Assembly (NCBI RefSeq): GCF_016806835.2
Contig: NZ_CP086111.1
Location: 1,099,001-1,163,000, forward strand
Source of the DNA: Skermanella rosea
Lineage (GTDB): Bacteria > Pseudomonadota > Alphaproteobacteria > Azospirillales > Azospirillaceae
Direction of reading: 5' to 3'
Length of the DNA: 64,000 nucleotides
Shown in pieces: positions 1-11,708 of this stretch. A program made the position numbers and the translations under genes. The notes under the pieces were generated by a model. That model made no database searches, was not told the DNA's origin, and saw only the letters and a program-made list of their open reading frames with translations. The first letter of the stretch is position 1. Every line of letters starts with the position of its first letter.

Positions 1-126
1 AGCGAAGGTGCCGACCTGCTCGATTACAGCTTCGACATTCCTGACGGGTTGGAGCACAAGCCCATCTTCAAGCGCATGCTGCTGAGCCAGCAGCTCCTGA
101 GCGAGACGCCCCTGGGGCGTGCCTGA
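1..126 (+). CDS. C-terminal end of an unidentified protein (5' truncated)
   Basis: An open frame runs from the first base of the window to a TGA at 124-126, giving 41 residues that end in SQQLLSETPLGRA. The codon use is G+C-rich and looks coding. No family can be named from so short a tail. The next gene starts about 125 bp downstream on the same strand, so the two need not be co-transcribed. Confidence 0.5.
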   Translation, partial: SEGADLLDYSFDIPDGLEHKPIFKRMLLSQQLLSETPLGRA

Positions 127-251
127 AATCGTCCGATTCGGACTATCGACGGGTATTGATCGAGGGATGTAACCAAATCTTCACGGCACCGACCCGCCGG
201 CCGCGCTATGTCCCGCGTCGTCTATCCTCAAGCGGCAAGGGGTGAGCCTGG

Positions 252-1310
252 GTGGCGGGTCTGGTTCTCGACGGAGTTACGAAGCGTTTCGGACAGGCGG
301 CGGCGGTCGACACGGTCGGCCTCGCCGTCGCCAACGGTGAGTTCCTGGCCGTGCTCGGCCCTTCGGGGTGCGGCAAGACCACGCTGCTGCGGCTGATCGC
401 CGGGTTCGAGCAGGTCGACGGCGGATCGATCACGATCGGCGACCGCCTGGTATCGGCACCGCGGCTCCACGTCCCGGCCGAACGGCGCCGGGTCGGCATC
501 GTCTTCCAAAGCTACGCCCTGTGGCCGCACCTGACCGTCGCGGGCAATGTCGGCTATCCGCTGACGGTCGCCGGCATCCGGGGGCAAGCTTACGAGGCCC
601 GCGTCGATGCCGCGCTCGACCTGGTCGGCCTCGGCGGGTACGGGGCACGCCGCCCGGCGGAGCTGAGCGGCGGCCAGCGTCAGCGGGTGGCGCTGGCGCG
701 CTGCCTCGTGATGGAGCCTTCGCTCGTCCTGCTGGACGAGCCGCTGGCCAACCTGGATGTCCATCTCCGCGCCTCCATGGAGGACGAGTTCGCCGCCTTC
801 CACGCCAAGACCGGCGCCACCATGGTCTACATCACCCATGACCAGGCCGAGGCGATGGCGCTGGCCGACCGGATCGCCGTGATGGACGGCGGCCGCATCG
901 TCCAGGTGGCGCCGCCGCGCAGCCTCTATGCCGAACCGGCGACCGCGATGGTCGCCGGCTTCATCGGCAAGGGCGCCGTGGTCGAGGTGACCGTGCTGGA
1001 GGTCGAGGACGCCAGCGCCCTGGTCCGCATCGGCGATGGCACGGCCCGGCTCCGCTGCCGACCGGGGACCGCCGCCGGGCAGGCGCTCGCCTGCCTGCGC
1101 CCGGAAGGACTGGTCCCTGGCGGGGAGGGGCTCGCCGCGACCGTCCGGAGGGCGACCTACAAGGGCGGGGCGACCTCCCTCGAGGTCGTCCCCGACGCCC
1201 TGCCGGACGCAAGCCTGCCCCTGCTGATCGGCGACGGGCCGGTGCCGGAACCGGGAACGCCGCTGCGGGTCGCGGTCCGGGACGGCTGGGTGATCCCCGC
1301 GGCGCGGTGA
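252..1310 (+). CDS. ABC transporter ATP-binding protein (iron/spermidine/putrescine type)
   Basis: 352-aa ATPase that would energise import through the permease encoded convergently downstream. Visible motifs are Walker A GPSGCGKTT near residues 36-44, Q-loop FQSYALWPH near 85, signature LSGGQRQRV near 138, Walker B LVLLDEP near 158 and the switch ITHDQAEAMA with His196. The ~110 residues after the nucleotide-binding domain form the TOBE-like regulatory region typical of FbpC/PotA/CysA-type subunits. The start is GTG, preceded by a GGGGTGAG Shine-Dalgarno about 6 nt upstream. The substrate cannot be fixed from the ATPase. The gene faces its presumed partners tail to tail instead of sharing their operon. 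Confidence 0.88.
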   Translation: MAGLVLDGVTKRFGQAAAVDTVGLAVANGEFLAVLGPSGCGKTTLLRLIAGFEQVDGGSITIGDRLVSAPRLHVPAERRRVGIVFQSYALWPHLTVAGNVGYPLTVAGIRGQAYEARVDAALDLVGLGGYGARRPAELSGGQRQRVALARCLVMEPSLVLLDEPLANLDVHLRASMEDEFAAFHAKTGATMVYITHDQAEAMALADRIAVMDGGRIVQVAPPRSLYAEPATAMVAGFIGKGAVVEVTVLEVEDASALVRIGDGTARLRCRPGTAAGQALACLRPEGLVPGGEGLAATVRRATYKGGATSLEVVPDALPDASLPLLIGDGPVPEPGTPLRVAVRDGWVIPAAR

Positions 1311-1320
1311 TCCGCGCCGC

Positions 1321-3042
1321 TCACGCCTGCCAGGGCAGCACGCCCGGCGGCAGGCGGCGGGCCAGCAGCGATGCGGCCAGCATGATCGCCAGGATGGCGG
1401 CGACCGCGATCACCGAGACGGCGGCCGCGAGCACCGTGCTGCCGCTCTCCTCCAGCGAATAGACCACGACCCCCAGGGTCTCCGCCCCCGAGGACCATAG
1501 CAGGATCGAGACCGTCAGCTCGTTGAACGAGGTGAGGAACACCAGGATGCCGCCGGCCGCCGCGACCGGGGCCGCCATCGGCACGATCACGGTGCGCAGG
1601 CGGTGGACCAGCCCGGCGCCGCACATCTGTGCCGCTTCCTCCATCGCCGGGTCCAGGGTGTGGAAGCCGGCGATCACCGGCCGGAGCGCCAGGGACAGGA
1701 AACGGGCCAGATAGGCCACCAGGATGATCCACACCGTGCCGTACAGGGTCACGTCGAGCAGCGGCAGCGGCCGGATGAACACCAGGATCGTCGCGATGCC
1801 GAGCACCACGCCGGGCAGGGCATAGGGCAGTTCCGCCAGCAGGTTCAGCACGCGGAGCACCCGGTTCCGGCGCCAGACCACGAAGTAACCCAGCGGGACG
1901 GCGACGCAGACCAGCAGCGCCGAGGCTCCCGCCGCCAGCAGGAAGGAGTTGCGGAAGGCCCTGCTGGTGGCGTCGTGGACCAGCAGCACGTGAAGATAGT
2001 TGGCCAGGGTCACGGACGCGGCGTCCAGCGGCGCCCCGTAGACGCGGACCAGCGACGTGGTGACCAGTGCCGCCAGGGGCACCACCACGATCATCACGAT
2101 CACCAGCCAGCACGCCGCCTCGACCGCCGGGCGCAGGGCGCCGAGCCGGTAGTCGAGCGACCGGGCGGGAGATCCGACGGTGCGGAAGTCCCGCCGGGCG
2201 AGGAGCCAGCCTTGGAGCGCCACCCCGGCGAAGGCGATCAGGCCGACCAGCACCGACAGCACCGCCACATCGGACAGCACAGCCGGCCCGAACCCGGCCA
2301 GCCTCTGGTAGATCAGCGTCGGCAGCACGGTGATCCCCGCCGGGATGCCCAGCAGGGCGGGGATGCCGAAATTCCCGATGGAGGAGACGAAGGCGAGCGC
2401 CGTGCCCGCGATCAGCGACGGTGCCGCCAGCGGCAGCACCACGGTCGCCAGCACGCGCCAGCGGCCGGCGCCCGCCGCCTGGGCGGCCTCGACCAGCTCG
2501 CGCGGGATCGCCCTCAAGCCGGCCCGCAGGGCGAGGAAGACCAGCGCCGACTGCTCGATACCCATCAGCAGGACGATGCCGCCCCTGCCGTAGAGCGGGT
2601 TCGGCGTGCCGGGCGGCGGCGCCATGCCCAGGGTCTTCAGCAGGACGCTCGACGGGCCGAACAGGTGGATCCAGGACAGTGCCGTGATCTGCGGCGGGAT
2701 CATCAGCGGCAGCATGAAGCAGAACACCAGCGCCGGCTTGCGGCGCAGGTCGGTCAGCCCGACCAGCAGCGCGAAGGCGCCGCCCAGCGCCACCGCCAGC
2801 GCGGTCGCCCCCAAGCTGAGGGTGAGGCTGTTGCCGGTCGCCCGCCAGGTCGCGGGCGAGGACAGCACGCGGGCCAGGATCCCGGCCGCCTCGCCGCCGC
2901 GCGGGGCCAGAGCCTCGGCGATCAGGCGGACCATCGGCAGCACCGATACGATCCCGACGAGGACCGCCAGCACCGCCAGCATCGCCGCGTCCGGCCGCGT
3001 CATTTGGCGGCCGGGCAACTCAAGGCCGGAGTGAAGAGCCAT
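1321..3042 (-). CDS. ABC transporter permease, fused two-domain FbpB type
   Basis: 573-aa inner-membrane permease with two tandem membrane domains, about 12 helices in all. Each half carries the permease coupling loop (for example ELVEAAQAAGAGRWRVLATV in the first and MEEAAQMCGAGLVHRLRTV in the second) that docks on the ATPase. Fused permeases of this size are usual for ferric-iron, thiamine and 2-aminoethylphosphonate importers. The chosen ATG shares its A with the TGA of the upstream binding-protein gene (TGATG at 3044-3040), a translational-coupling junction. An alternative ATG lies at 3003. The gene ends 11 bp from the convergent ATPase gene. Confidence 0.88.
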   Translation of the reverse strand: MALHSGLELPGRQMTRPDAAMLAVLAVLVGIVSVLPMVRLIAEALAPRGGEAAGILARVLSSPATWRATGNSLTLSLGATALAVALGGAFALLVGLTDLRRKPALVFCFMLPLMIPPQITALSWIHLFGPSSVLLKTLGMAPPPGTPNPLYGRGGIVLLMGIEQSALVFLALRAGLRAIPRELVEAAQAAGAGRWRVLATVVLPLAAPSLIAGTALAFVSSIGNFGIPALLGIPAGITVLPTLIYQRLAGFGPAVLSDVAVLSVLVGLIAFAGVALQGWLLARRDFRTVGSPARSLDYRLGALRPAVEAACWLVIVMIVVVPLAALVTTSLVRVYGAPLDAASVTLANYLHVLLVHDATSRAFRNSFLLAAGASALLVCVAVPLGYFVVWRRNRVLRVLNLLAELPYALPGVVLGIATILVFIRPLPLLDVTLYGTVWIILVAYLARFLSLALRPVIAGFHTLDPAMEEAAQMCGAGLVHRLRTVIVPMAAPVAAAGGILVFLTSFNELTVSILLWSSGAETLGVVVYSLEESGSTVLAAAVSVIAVAAILAIMLAASLLARRLPPGVLPWQA

Positions 3043-4034
3043 CAGCCGCCGAACAGGTCGGCGAAGGCCATCTTGTTGGCCTGATCCTCGGCCAGCGCCT
3101 TGGCGCTGTCGAGCGGCAGCACCTTGATCTCGCTCAGCCGGGGGAAGCCCTTGGGCGGCGCCACGTCGGGGTGCGCCGGCAGGAAGCCCTGGGCCGACGC
3201 CAGTTCCTGGCCCTCGCGCGACAGCAGGAAGGAGACGAATTCCTGCGCGGCCTCCGGATTGCGCGCGGTCGACAGGATCGCGACCGGCTCCGACACGGCG
3301 CTGACGCCGTCGGTCGGGAAGACGAACTCGACCGGCGCGCCCTTCAGGTTCTCGCGGATCGGAAGATAGTCGATCAGCACGCCGTACAGCTTCTCGCCGC
3401 CGGCCACGGCCGTCATCACGCCGCCGTTGCCCCGGACCGCGACCGCGCCGTTGGCCTGAAGCTTCTCGAAGTAATCCATGCCCAGGCCGGGCGCCTCCTT
3501 CAACGTCGCCATGTGGATCGCCGCGGCGCCGGAATAGAGCGGGCTCGGCATGCTGACGAGGTTCTTGGCCTCGGGCTTGAGCAGGTCGGCCCACGAGGTC
3601 GGCTTCATCTTGGCGTTCTTGTTGTAGGCGATGCCGGTGGTGATCAGCTTGGTGCCGAAATAGGTCAGGCCGGGATCGTACAGGCCCGCCTGGTAGTCGC
3701 CGACCGGCGCCTTCTCGAACCGGGCCAGCCGGCCGTCCTGCTTCAGGCTTTCCATGGTGACCGCGTCGGCGATCAGCAGCACGTCCGGCTGCGGCGACCC
3801 GGCCTGGAACTCGGCGCGCAGGCGGTTCATCAGGTCTGTGGTGCCGCTCCGGGTCCATTCGACCTCGACACCGGGATGCAGCTTCTTGAACTCGTCCACG
3901 GTCTGCTGGGCGTCCGCCTCGAGCTGCGAGGTGTACAGCACCAGCTTGCCGGACGCGGCGGAGGCCGCCGGTGCCCAGAATGCGGCGGCGACCGCGCCGA
4001 GCAGGCCGGCCGCGGCGCCGAGATACGTCTTCAT
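3042..4034 (-). CDS. ABC transporter periplasmic substrate-binding protein (FbpA-like)
   Basis: 330-aa binding protein with a signal peptide of about 26 residues (MKTYLGAAAGLLGAVAAAFW, cleavage near ASA-ASG). The mature start KLVLYTSQLEADAQQTVDEF is typical of the iron(III)/2-aminoethylphosphonate binding-protein family. The paired tyrosines used for iron in classical FbpA are not evident (the region reads YGVLIDYLPIREN), so iron is only one candidate ligand. It is the first gene of a leftward pair and overlaps the permease start by one base. The ATPase partner is the convergent gene at 252-1310. Confidence 0.85.
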   Translation of the reverse strand: MKTYLGAAAGLLGAVAAAFWAPAASAASGKLVLYTSQLEADAQQTVDEFKKLHPGVEVEWTRSGTTDLMNRLRAEFQAGSPQPDVLLIADAVTMESLKQDGRLARFEKAPVGDYQAGLYDPGLTYFGTKLITTGIAYNKNAKMKPTSWADLLKPEAKNLVSMPSPLYSGAAAIHMATLKEAPGLGMDYFEKLQANGAVAVRGNGGVMTAVAGGEKLYGVLIDYLPIRENLKGAPVEFVFPTDGVSAVSEPVAILSTARNPEAAQEFVSFLLSREGQELASAQGFLPAHPDVAPPKGFPRLSEIKVLPLDSAKALAEDQANKMAFADLFGG

Positions 4035-4163
4035 GCCCTGTCTCCAACCTTCGTCTTTATTGCACTAGAAAGGCTTGAGACGGGACCATGGCCCAGATGG
4101 ATGACGCCGCGGCGTCGTTTTCGTGAAGGATCGGTTACACGTCCGCGGCCCGGACGAGCCCGG

Positions 4164-4487
4164 TCAGGACGTCGGGATGTGCCTCATGGCCTGGCGCGCC
4201 CACAGGTTTTCCGCTTCGTCCAGCAGGTTCGCCGCGTCGTGCAGCAGGCTGTGGGTGCGCAGGATGTCGGCCTCGTGCCGCATGATCAGCTGGTCGATCC
4301 GCTCGGCGAGATCCGCTCCGGGAGTCGCCATCGAGACGCGCAGGCCGTGCATCCGGACGAAGCCGCGGGCGATCCGGTCGCTTTCCGCCTTGAGCAGGTC
4401 CAGCCGGTCGCGCAGCTCACCCAATCGGTCGCGGTGGATCGACTGTGCTTCGGATTCAGGTTCCAGGGTGAAGGTATCGGGTGCCAT
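4164..4487 (-). CDS. small helical protein of unknown function
   Basis: 107 residues with no signal peptide or membrane segment. The sequence is almost entirely amphipathic helix (RDRLGELRDRLDLLKAESDR, then IMRHEADILRTHSLLHDAAN), so a coiled-coil or helical bundle is likely. I do not recognise a family. It stands alone between the transporter and the cytochrome c gene. The region is coded G+C-rich in this frame, and a convincing longer competitor is absent. Confidence 0.6.
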   Translation of the reverse strand: MAPDTFTLEPESEAQSIHRDRLGELRDRLDLLKAESDRIARGFVRMHGLRVSMATPGADLAERIDQLIMRHEADILRTHSLLHDAANLLDEAENLWARQAMRHIPTS

Positions 4488-4606
4488 GATGCCGGTCTCG
4501 CGTAAAAAGCGGGGCGGGGGAGAACGGCGACACCTTGCCAGTTATGGTTAAAATCAATCTTAAGGCGTACCGTGGAGCCCTGTGACATTATTGGGGCACG
4601 CCGCGG

Positions 4607-4652
4607 GGCGATCCGGGCGCAGCTCCCGATCGAGGACTGCGCCCGGATCGCC
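4607..4652 (-). terminator. long perfect hairpin downstream of cytochrome c gene
   Basis: A perfect 16-bp inverted repeat (4607-4622 and 4637-4652, arm GGCGATCCGGGCGCAG) with a 14-nt loop starts 9 nt past the cytochrome c stop. There is no T-run after it on the minus strand, so it may be an RNA-stabilising or weak terminator structure instead of a classical intrinsic terminator. Confidence 0.55.
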
Positions 4653-4660
4653 GGGCCGCC

Positions 4661-5038
4661 TTACTTGGCGGCTTCGTTCAGGTAGGCGATCAGGTTCTTC
4701 AGGTCGTCTTCCTTCTTGATGCCGGCGAAGGCCATCTTGTTGCCGGCGATGAAGCCCTTGGGATCGGCCAGGTACTTGGCGAGGTTCTCGTCGTTCCAGG
4801 TGAGATTGGCGTTCTTCATCGCCGGGGAGTAGGCGAAGCCCTCCACGGTGCCCGACTGGCGGCCGATCAGGCCGTGCAGGGACGGGCCGACGCCCTTCTT
4901 GCCCGCTTCGAGGCTGTGGCAGGCCTTGCAGGCCCGGAAGACCTTCTCGCCGTCGGCAGCACTCTGGGCCGACGCGGCGGACACACCCGCCATCAGGGCG
5001 AGGCCGGCCGCCAGGCCGAACAACACTTGCTTCTTCAT
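4661..5038 (-). CDS. class I cytochrome c (c2/c550-like), periplasmic
   Basis: 125-aa single-heme electron carrier. A signal peptide covers about residues 1-24 (MKKQVLFGLAAGLALMAGVS, cleavage after ASA). The heme site is CKACH at 37-41 and the likely axial methionine is Met102 in NKMAFAG, followed by the conserved C-terminal helix (LKNLIAYLNEA). Length and motifs match cytochrome c2-type carriers of alphaproteobacteria. It lies just downstream of the CO-dehydrogenase-like operon on the same strand, separated by a hairpin. It could be an electron acceptor for that or any other respiratory chain, but adjacency alone does not prove a link. Confidence 0.93.
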   Translation of the reverse strand: MKKQVLFGLAAGLALMAGVSAASAQSAADGEKVFRACKACHSLEAGKKGVGPSLHGLIGRQSGTVEGFAYSPAMKNANLTWNDENLAKYLADPKGFIAGNKMAFAGIKKEDDLKNLIAYLNEAAK

Positions 5039-5071
5039 TCCGTGATTCCTCGTGGATTATGACCAGCTTTG

Positions 5072-5095
5072 GCCGGCACTCTGGAGAGTGCCGGC
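5072..5095 (-). terminator. hairpin between coxM and cytochrome c gene
   Basis: Perfect 11-bp inverted repeat, arm GCCGGCACTCT, with a 2-nt loop. It lies 37-60 nt past the coxM stop and just upstream of the cytochrome c start. It probably ends the cox transcript. No U-tract follows. Confidence 0.55.
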
Positions 5096-5131
5096 AATCT
5101 ACACGAATGATCCATAAATCCGAGCGGCCAA

Positions 5132-5926
5132 TCAGCCGCAGGCGGCGACCGCCCGCTTGGCCATGACCTTGACGAGGCTGGCCCGGTACTCGGCGCTTGC
5201 ATGAATGTCGGCGTTCAGCCCGTCGGGATCGACCGTCAGCCCGTCCAGCGCCGCCGGGTCGAGGCCGCCGGCCAGGGCCTGCTCGGCCTCGGTCCAGCGG
5301 TACACGGACGGGGCGGCGCCGGTGACCGCCACCCGGACCCCTCCGCCGGTCTCGGCGACGAACACGCCGACCGTGGCGTAGCGGCTGGCCGGGTTGGGGA
5401 ACTTGACGTAGGCCGCCTTGCCCGGCTTCGGGAAGGACACCGCCGTCACGATCTCGTTCGGCTCCAGCGCCGTCTCGAACATGCCGGTGAAGAAGTCCTC
5501 CGCCGCGAGGGTCCGCGTCGTGGTGCGGACGGTGGCGCCCAGCCCGACCAGGGCGGCGGGATAGTCGGCCGAGGGGTCGTTGTTGCAGATCGACCCGCCG
5601 AGGGTGCCGCGGTTGCGCACCTGGGCGTCGCCGATCCCCTCCGCCAGCTTCGCCAGCGCCGGAATCAGGCGCTTGACCACGGCGCTGGCCGCCACCTCGG
5701 CGTGCGGCGTGGTGGCGCCGATCACCAGGGCGTCGCCGTCCTCCCGGATGCCGCGCAGCTCGGCAACGGCCCCCAGGTCGACCACGTCGCTCGGCTGGGC
5801 CAGACGCTGCTTCAGCGTCGGGATCAGGGTCTGGCCGCCGGCCAGGATCTTGGCGTCCTCGTTGCCGGAAGCGAGCTGGGCGGCTTCGGCCAGCGTCGCC
5901 GGGCGGTGATACTCGAATGCGTACAT
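5132..5926 (-). CDS. coxM: aerobic CO dehydrogenase-type FAD-binding subunit (CoxM)
   Basis: 264-aa medium subunit of a molybdenum hydroxylase, carrying FAD and passing electrons from the iron-sulfur subunit. The two FAD-binding motifs are visible: AGGQTLIP near residue 30 and TLGGSICNNDPSADYP near 110. The N-terminus MYAFEYHRPATLAEA is typical of CoxM. Length is normal for the family (about 265-290). It is the last gene of the leftward order coxG-coxS-coxL-coxM, which is the S-L-M order of form II enzymes. The downstream hairpin at 5072-5095 probably ends the transcript. Confidence 0.93.
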   Translation of the reverse strand: MYAFEYHRPATLAEAAQLASGNEDAKILAGGQTLIPTLKQRLAQPSDVVDLGAVAELRGIREDGDALVIGATTPHAEVAASAVVKRLIPALAKLAEGIGDAQVRNRGTLGGSICNNDPSADYPAALVGLGATVRTTTRTLAAEDFFTGMFETALEPNEIVTAVSFPKPGKAAYVKFPNPASRYATVGVFVAETGGGVRVAVTGAAPSVYRWTEAEQALAGGLDPAALDGLTVDPDGLNADIHASAEYRASLVKVMAKRAVAACG

Positions 5927-5948
5927 GGCTCTTTTCCTTCCCGATCGC

Positions 5949-8357
<2,409 letters not shown>

Positions 8358-8373
8358 GGTTGCTGCCCCTTCC

Positions 8374-8868
<495 letters not shown>

Positions 8869-8948
8869 TTCTGAGCCTTTCCTCGCTAGGTTTTTTTATT
8901 GCCAAGGCTTTTTATTGATTGGGATTCGGACGGACCGAACCTGGCCGG

Positions 8949-9641
8949 TCAGCTGCCGGCGATGGTATAGAGGATGACGGTGAAAGCGATCACGGCAAGG
9001 GCCACCATTCCGACCAAGCGGAGATCGACCGGTTCCTCCCCGGTTGCCTGGGACTCCGCCGCCGGACCGGCCGCCGTGAAAGCGGCGATGGCGGCCGGCT
9101 GGGCAGCCATCTGGCCGCCCGGAACCGCGGCCGGCGCCGGCGCGGGGGCCGACTCGGGCCGTTCCCCGGAAGCGGCATCCGGCGCTCCGGCGTCCTGCGG
9201 CCCTCCCACCACCTCGCTGAACTTGGCGAAGAAATCGTCGGCCATCTTGCGCGCCGTCCCGTCGATCAGGCGGGAGCCGATCTGGGCCAGCTTGCCGCCG
9301 ACCTGGGCATGGGCGGTGTATTCCAGGACCGTGGCGCCGTCGCCGTCCGGCATCAGCTTGACGGCGGCGCCGCCCTTGCCGAAGCCGGCGGCCCCGCCGG
9401 TCCCTTCGCCGCTGATCGTGTAGCCGTTGGGCGGGTCGATGTCGCTGAGCGTGACCTTCCCGGCGAACTTGGCCTTCACCGGCCCCACCTTGGCGGTGAC
9501 CTTGGCCGTCATCTCGGTGTCGGACTGCTTCTCGATCTCTTCGCAGCCGGGGATGCATTGCTTCAGGATGGCCGGATCGTTCAGCGCGGCCCAGACCTCT
9601 TCGCGCGGCGCCGTGACCCGGTAGCTGCCGGACATGTCCAT
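8949..9641 (-). CDS. coxG: CoxG, CO dehydrogenase accessory/membrane-recruitment protein
   Basis: 230-aa SRPBCC-fold protein (COG3427). Residues 1-150 hold the domain starting [20 protein letters not shown], followed by an Ala/Pro-rich linker and a C-terminal transmembrane helix ([20 protein letters not shown]). In characterised systems CoxG-type proteins anchor the oxidoreductase at the membrane and connect it to quinone; that role is inferred here. The start at 9641 is preferred because a GGGAGG Shine-Dalgarno sits 8-9 nt upstream; an in-frame extension to 9707 lacks one. It is the first gene of the cox operon. Confidence 0.9.
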   Translation of the reverse strand: MDMSGSYRVTAPREEVWAALNDPAILKQCIPGCEEIEKQSDTEMTAKVTAKVGPVKAKFAGKVTLSDIDPPNGYTISGEGTGGAAGFGKGGAAVKLMPDGDGATVLEYTAHAQVGGKLAQIGSRLIDGTARKMADDFFAKFSEVVGGPQDAGAPDAASGERPESAPAPAPAAVPGGQMAAQPAAIAAFTAAGPAAESQATGEEPVDLRLVGMVALAVIAFTVILYTIAGS

Positions 9642-9755
9642 GGAATGGTTCCTCCCGGTCCCGATTTTTCTTGGATGCAGACTAATTGTCGCAGGAGAGT
9701 GCGGCACATTAGACTTTCGATCAAGAGCTTGGCGCCGGGGGCCGGGAGGAACAGG

Positions 9756-11099
9756 TCAATCCCGCAGGTCGAAGCGCAGGGTGTAATTGTCCAGCGTCCC
9801 GGGCAGCGGCGCGCCGGGGGCAATCCTCCCCGGCTCCTTCAGGGCGACCTGCCGGCCGTCCAGCAGGGCCGCCAGCATCGCGCCGCCGAGCATGGGAACC
9901 AAGTCGCGCGCGGGGCAGATGGCCGGACCGCCGCTGAACGGGATCAGCGGCCAGCCTCCCTGCCGCACGCCCTCCGTCCACAGGTCGGGGGAGAAGCGGT
10001 GGGCGTAGGGCAGGTTCTCGTCGTCGCGGTGGAAGAAGGGGGCGAAGATGAAGACGCTCGTGTTCTTCGGCATGGTGCCGGTGTTCCACCGCGTCTCGCG
10101 GGTGGTTTCCCGCAGCACGGCCGGCGTGGTCGGCCAGAGCCGCAGCGACTCGAGGATGCAGGCCCGCAGGAACGGCAGGTCCCGGCGCCCCTCGGTTCCT
10201 GCATCCCCGATCTCCCGCCGCGCCCGGCCGGCCTGCTCGGGATGGGAGGCCAGCAGCGCCAGCGCCCTGAAGGTCGCCATTCCTCCGGGATCGAAGGCGA
10301 AGAACCAGTGCGCCACCTGGTGCGCCGGCGCGGTGTCCGCCGTCCGGGGCGTGGCGGCGATGACCGCGGCAAGGCTGCCCGGTTCGGCCCGCGCCAGATG
10401 CGCCTCCAGCCGCTCGTAGAAGCGGTCGCGCAGCCCTTTGCGCTGGGGCCGCAGGAACGCCCAGTTGCCCGCCGCGCGCAGCCGGGCCAGCATGTCGGTC
10501 AGGTCCTCGTCGTCCCGCGCCGCGTCGCCCAGCACCACCCGCCGGACCATGTTGTGCCACGACGCGGTGAAATCGTCCCAGGCCAGCTCGCCGCGGGAGT
10601 GCGCCGTCTTCAGCAGATCCTCCGCCTCCTCTCCCACGACCGCGACGAACCGCTCGCCCATCCGATGGACCGGGCAGCCGCTGTCCAGCACCTGCTCGTT
10701 GAACCGTCGGCGGTCAGCCCGCTTCGGCCCGTGGGAGATCAGCGAGGCATGCGGCTCCAGGTGCGCCAGTGCCGCCCGTTTCTCCGCGCTGGCCGGGGAG
10801 AAAGGCTCCGGCGCGTTGTCGAGCACGGTATGCACGTCCTCCGGCGACAGGATGATCGCCTGGTGGCGGCCCGGGATCGCCAGCATCAGCGGCCCAGGCC
10901 CGTACTTGGCCCGCAGCCGCTGCATGCGCCGGACGGCCCGCCCGTCCAGCCCCAGCCGTTCCGCCAGCCCGACCACCTTCGGCCTCCGGATGATGACGCC
11001 CTTGGAGATCGTCGGAAGGACGATTTCCGCGACGGCGGCCATGGTGTCCCGCAGGCTTGCCCTCGGCAGCGGCCCCGGCTCGGCGATATCGGCGGACAT
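9756..11099 (-). CDS. cytochrome P450
   Basis: 447-aa soluble P450. The heme-ligand loop is FSGGPAICPARD with Cys395, and the K-helix ExxR is ESLRLWP. Two positions differ from the textbook: the residue two before the Cys is Ala where Arg is common, and the I-helix reads FDPGGMATFR, so the acid of the acid-alcohol pair is missing. It may therefore use an unusual proton route or oxidant. No ferredoxin or reductase gene is adjacent. The start was set at an ATG with GAGGGA 6 nt upstream; an upstream TTG at 11132 is too close to its purine run. Substrate unknown. Confidence 0.88.
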   Translation of the reverse strand: MSADIAEPGPLPRASLRDTMAAVAEIVLPTISKGVIIRRPKVVGLAERLGLDGRAVRRMQRLRAKYGPGPLMLAIPGRHQAIILSPEDVHTVLDNAPEPFSPASAEKRAALAHLEPHASLISHGPKRADRRRFNEQVLDSGCPVHRMGERFVAVVGEEAEDLLKTAHSRGELAWDDFTASWHNMVRRVVLGDAARDDEDLTDMLARLRAAGNWAFLRPQRKGLRDRFYERLEAHLARAEPGSLAAVIAATPRTADTAPAHQVAHWFFAFDPGGMATFRALALLASHPEQAGRARREIGDAGTEGRRDLPFLRACILESLRLWPTTPAVLRETTRETRWNTGTMPKNTSVFIFAPFFHRDDENLPYAHRFSPDLWTEGVRQGGWPLIPFSGGPAICPARDLVPMLGGAMLAALLDGRQVALKEPGRIAPGAPLPGTLDNYTLRFDLRD

Positions 11100-11195
11100 G
11101 GATTTCCCTCGTGCTGTGCCCTGCTTTTCCAACCCTCCTTTATGCCTCGGGGCGGGGCATCGTTCCGTGGGCGCGGGGAAATCCTCCGGCCGCCC

Positions 11196-11408
11196 TCACG
11201 GGCATCCGCTTCTCACCGCGTCGCGGATGCGCTGCCGTTCGATGCCGAGGTCGCGCAGCATCGCGTCGTCCATCGCCGAGAGGTGCTGCTCCAATCTGCG
11301 GTTGGCCCGCTCCCGGATCAGGCGCCGGACGGCGGCCCGCATCCTCCGGAACAGGTGAGCCGGAAACCGCCCGGCGGCCGGCATCGTGATCTGCTGCAAG
11401 GCGAACAT
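11196..11408 (-). CDS. DUF1127 domain protein
   Basis: 70-aa basic protein with a helical body RRMRAAVRRLIRERANRRLE followed by the family hallmark MDDAMLRDLGIERQRIRDAV. DUF1127 proteins of alphaproteobacteria are small RNA-binding or phosphate/stress-linked proteins; the specific role here is unknown. The start is the ATG with GGAGGG 8 nt upstream, not the ATGs further upstream. Confidence 0.8.
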   Translation of the reverse strand: MFALQQITMPAAGRFPAHLFRRMRAAVRRLIRERANRRLEQHLSAMDDAMLRDLGIERQRIRDAVRSGCP

Positions 11409-11708
11409 GATAGGTCCCTCCGGTTTTATTTGACGTTCATTAACCATGAGCTGGCGGATCATGGGCGGAGAGCGGGCCGGCGACTGTGAAGCCGTTTACA
11501 CGCCGTCGTATTTTCCGTTTTTTCTGCCGGCGTTCCGGTCCGGACCCGATGCTTAGACTTTGGTCTAACGCCGAACCCTGGGCAGCGCCCTTGGCAGAAC
11601 CGTTCCCCGGGGGGTAATTTTATGCCTGCAGGGGCGGCGCAGGCGGGGAGATCCCTTGGATCGCCTCCGCCGACCGCCCGCAGCCAGGGGAAAGGCGGAG
11701 AAGTTCAA
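11409..11708. other. divergent intergenic region
   Basis: About 300 bp between the leftward DUF1127 gene and the rightward FIST-domain gene. It must carry both promoters. I could not identify a specific operator, riboswitch or small gene. The end nearest the FIST gene can be read in frame with it but lacks a good ribosome site. Confidence 0.4.

Noticed and set aside
1603-3084. 493-aa plus-strand frame opposite the permease
   Set aside because: Gln/Arg/His-rich composition with no domain; the minus strand encodes a clear permease.
11097-11132. TTG start extending the P450 by 11 residues
   Set aside because: Its purine run is only one base from the TTG, while the internal ATG has GAGGGA at good spacing and a normal N-terminus.
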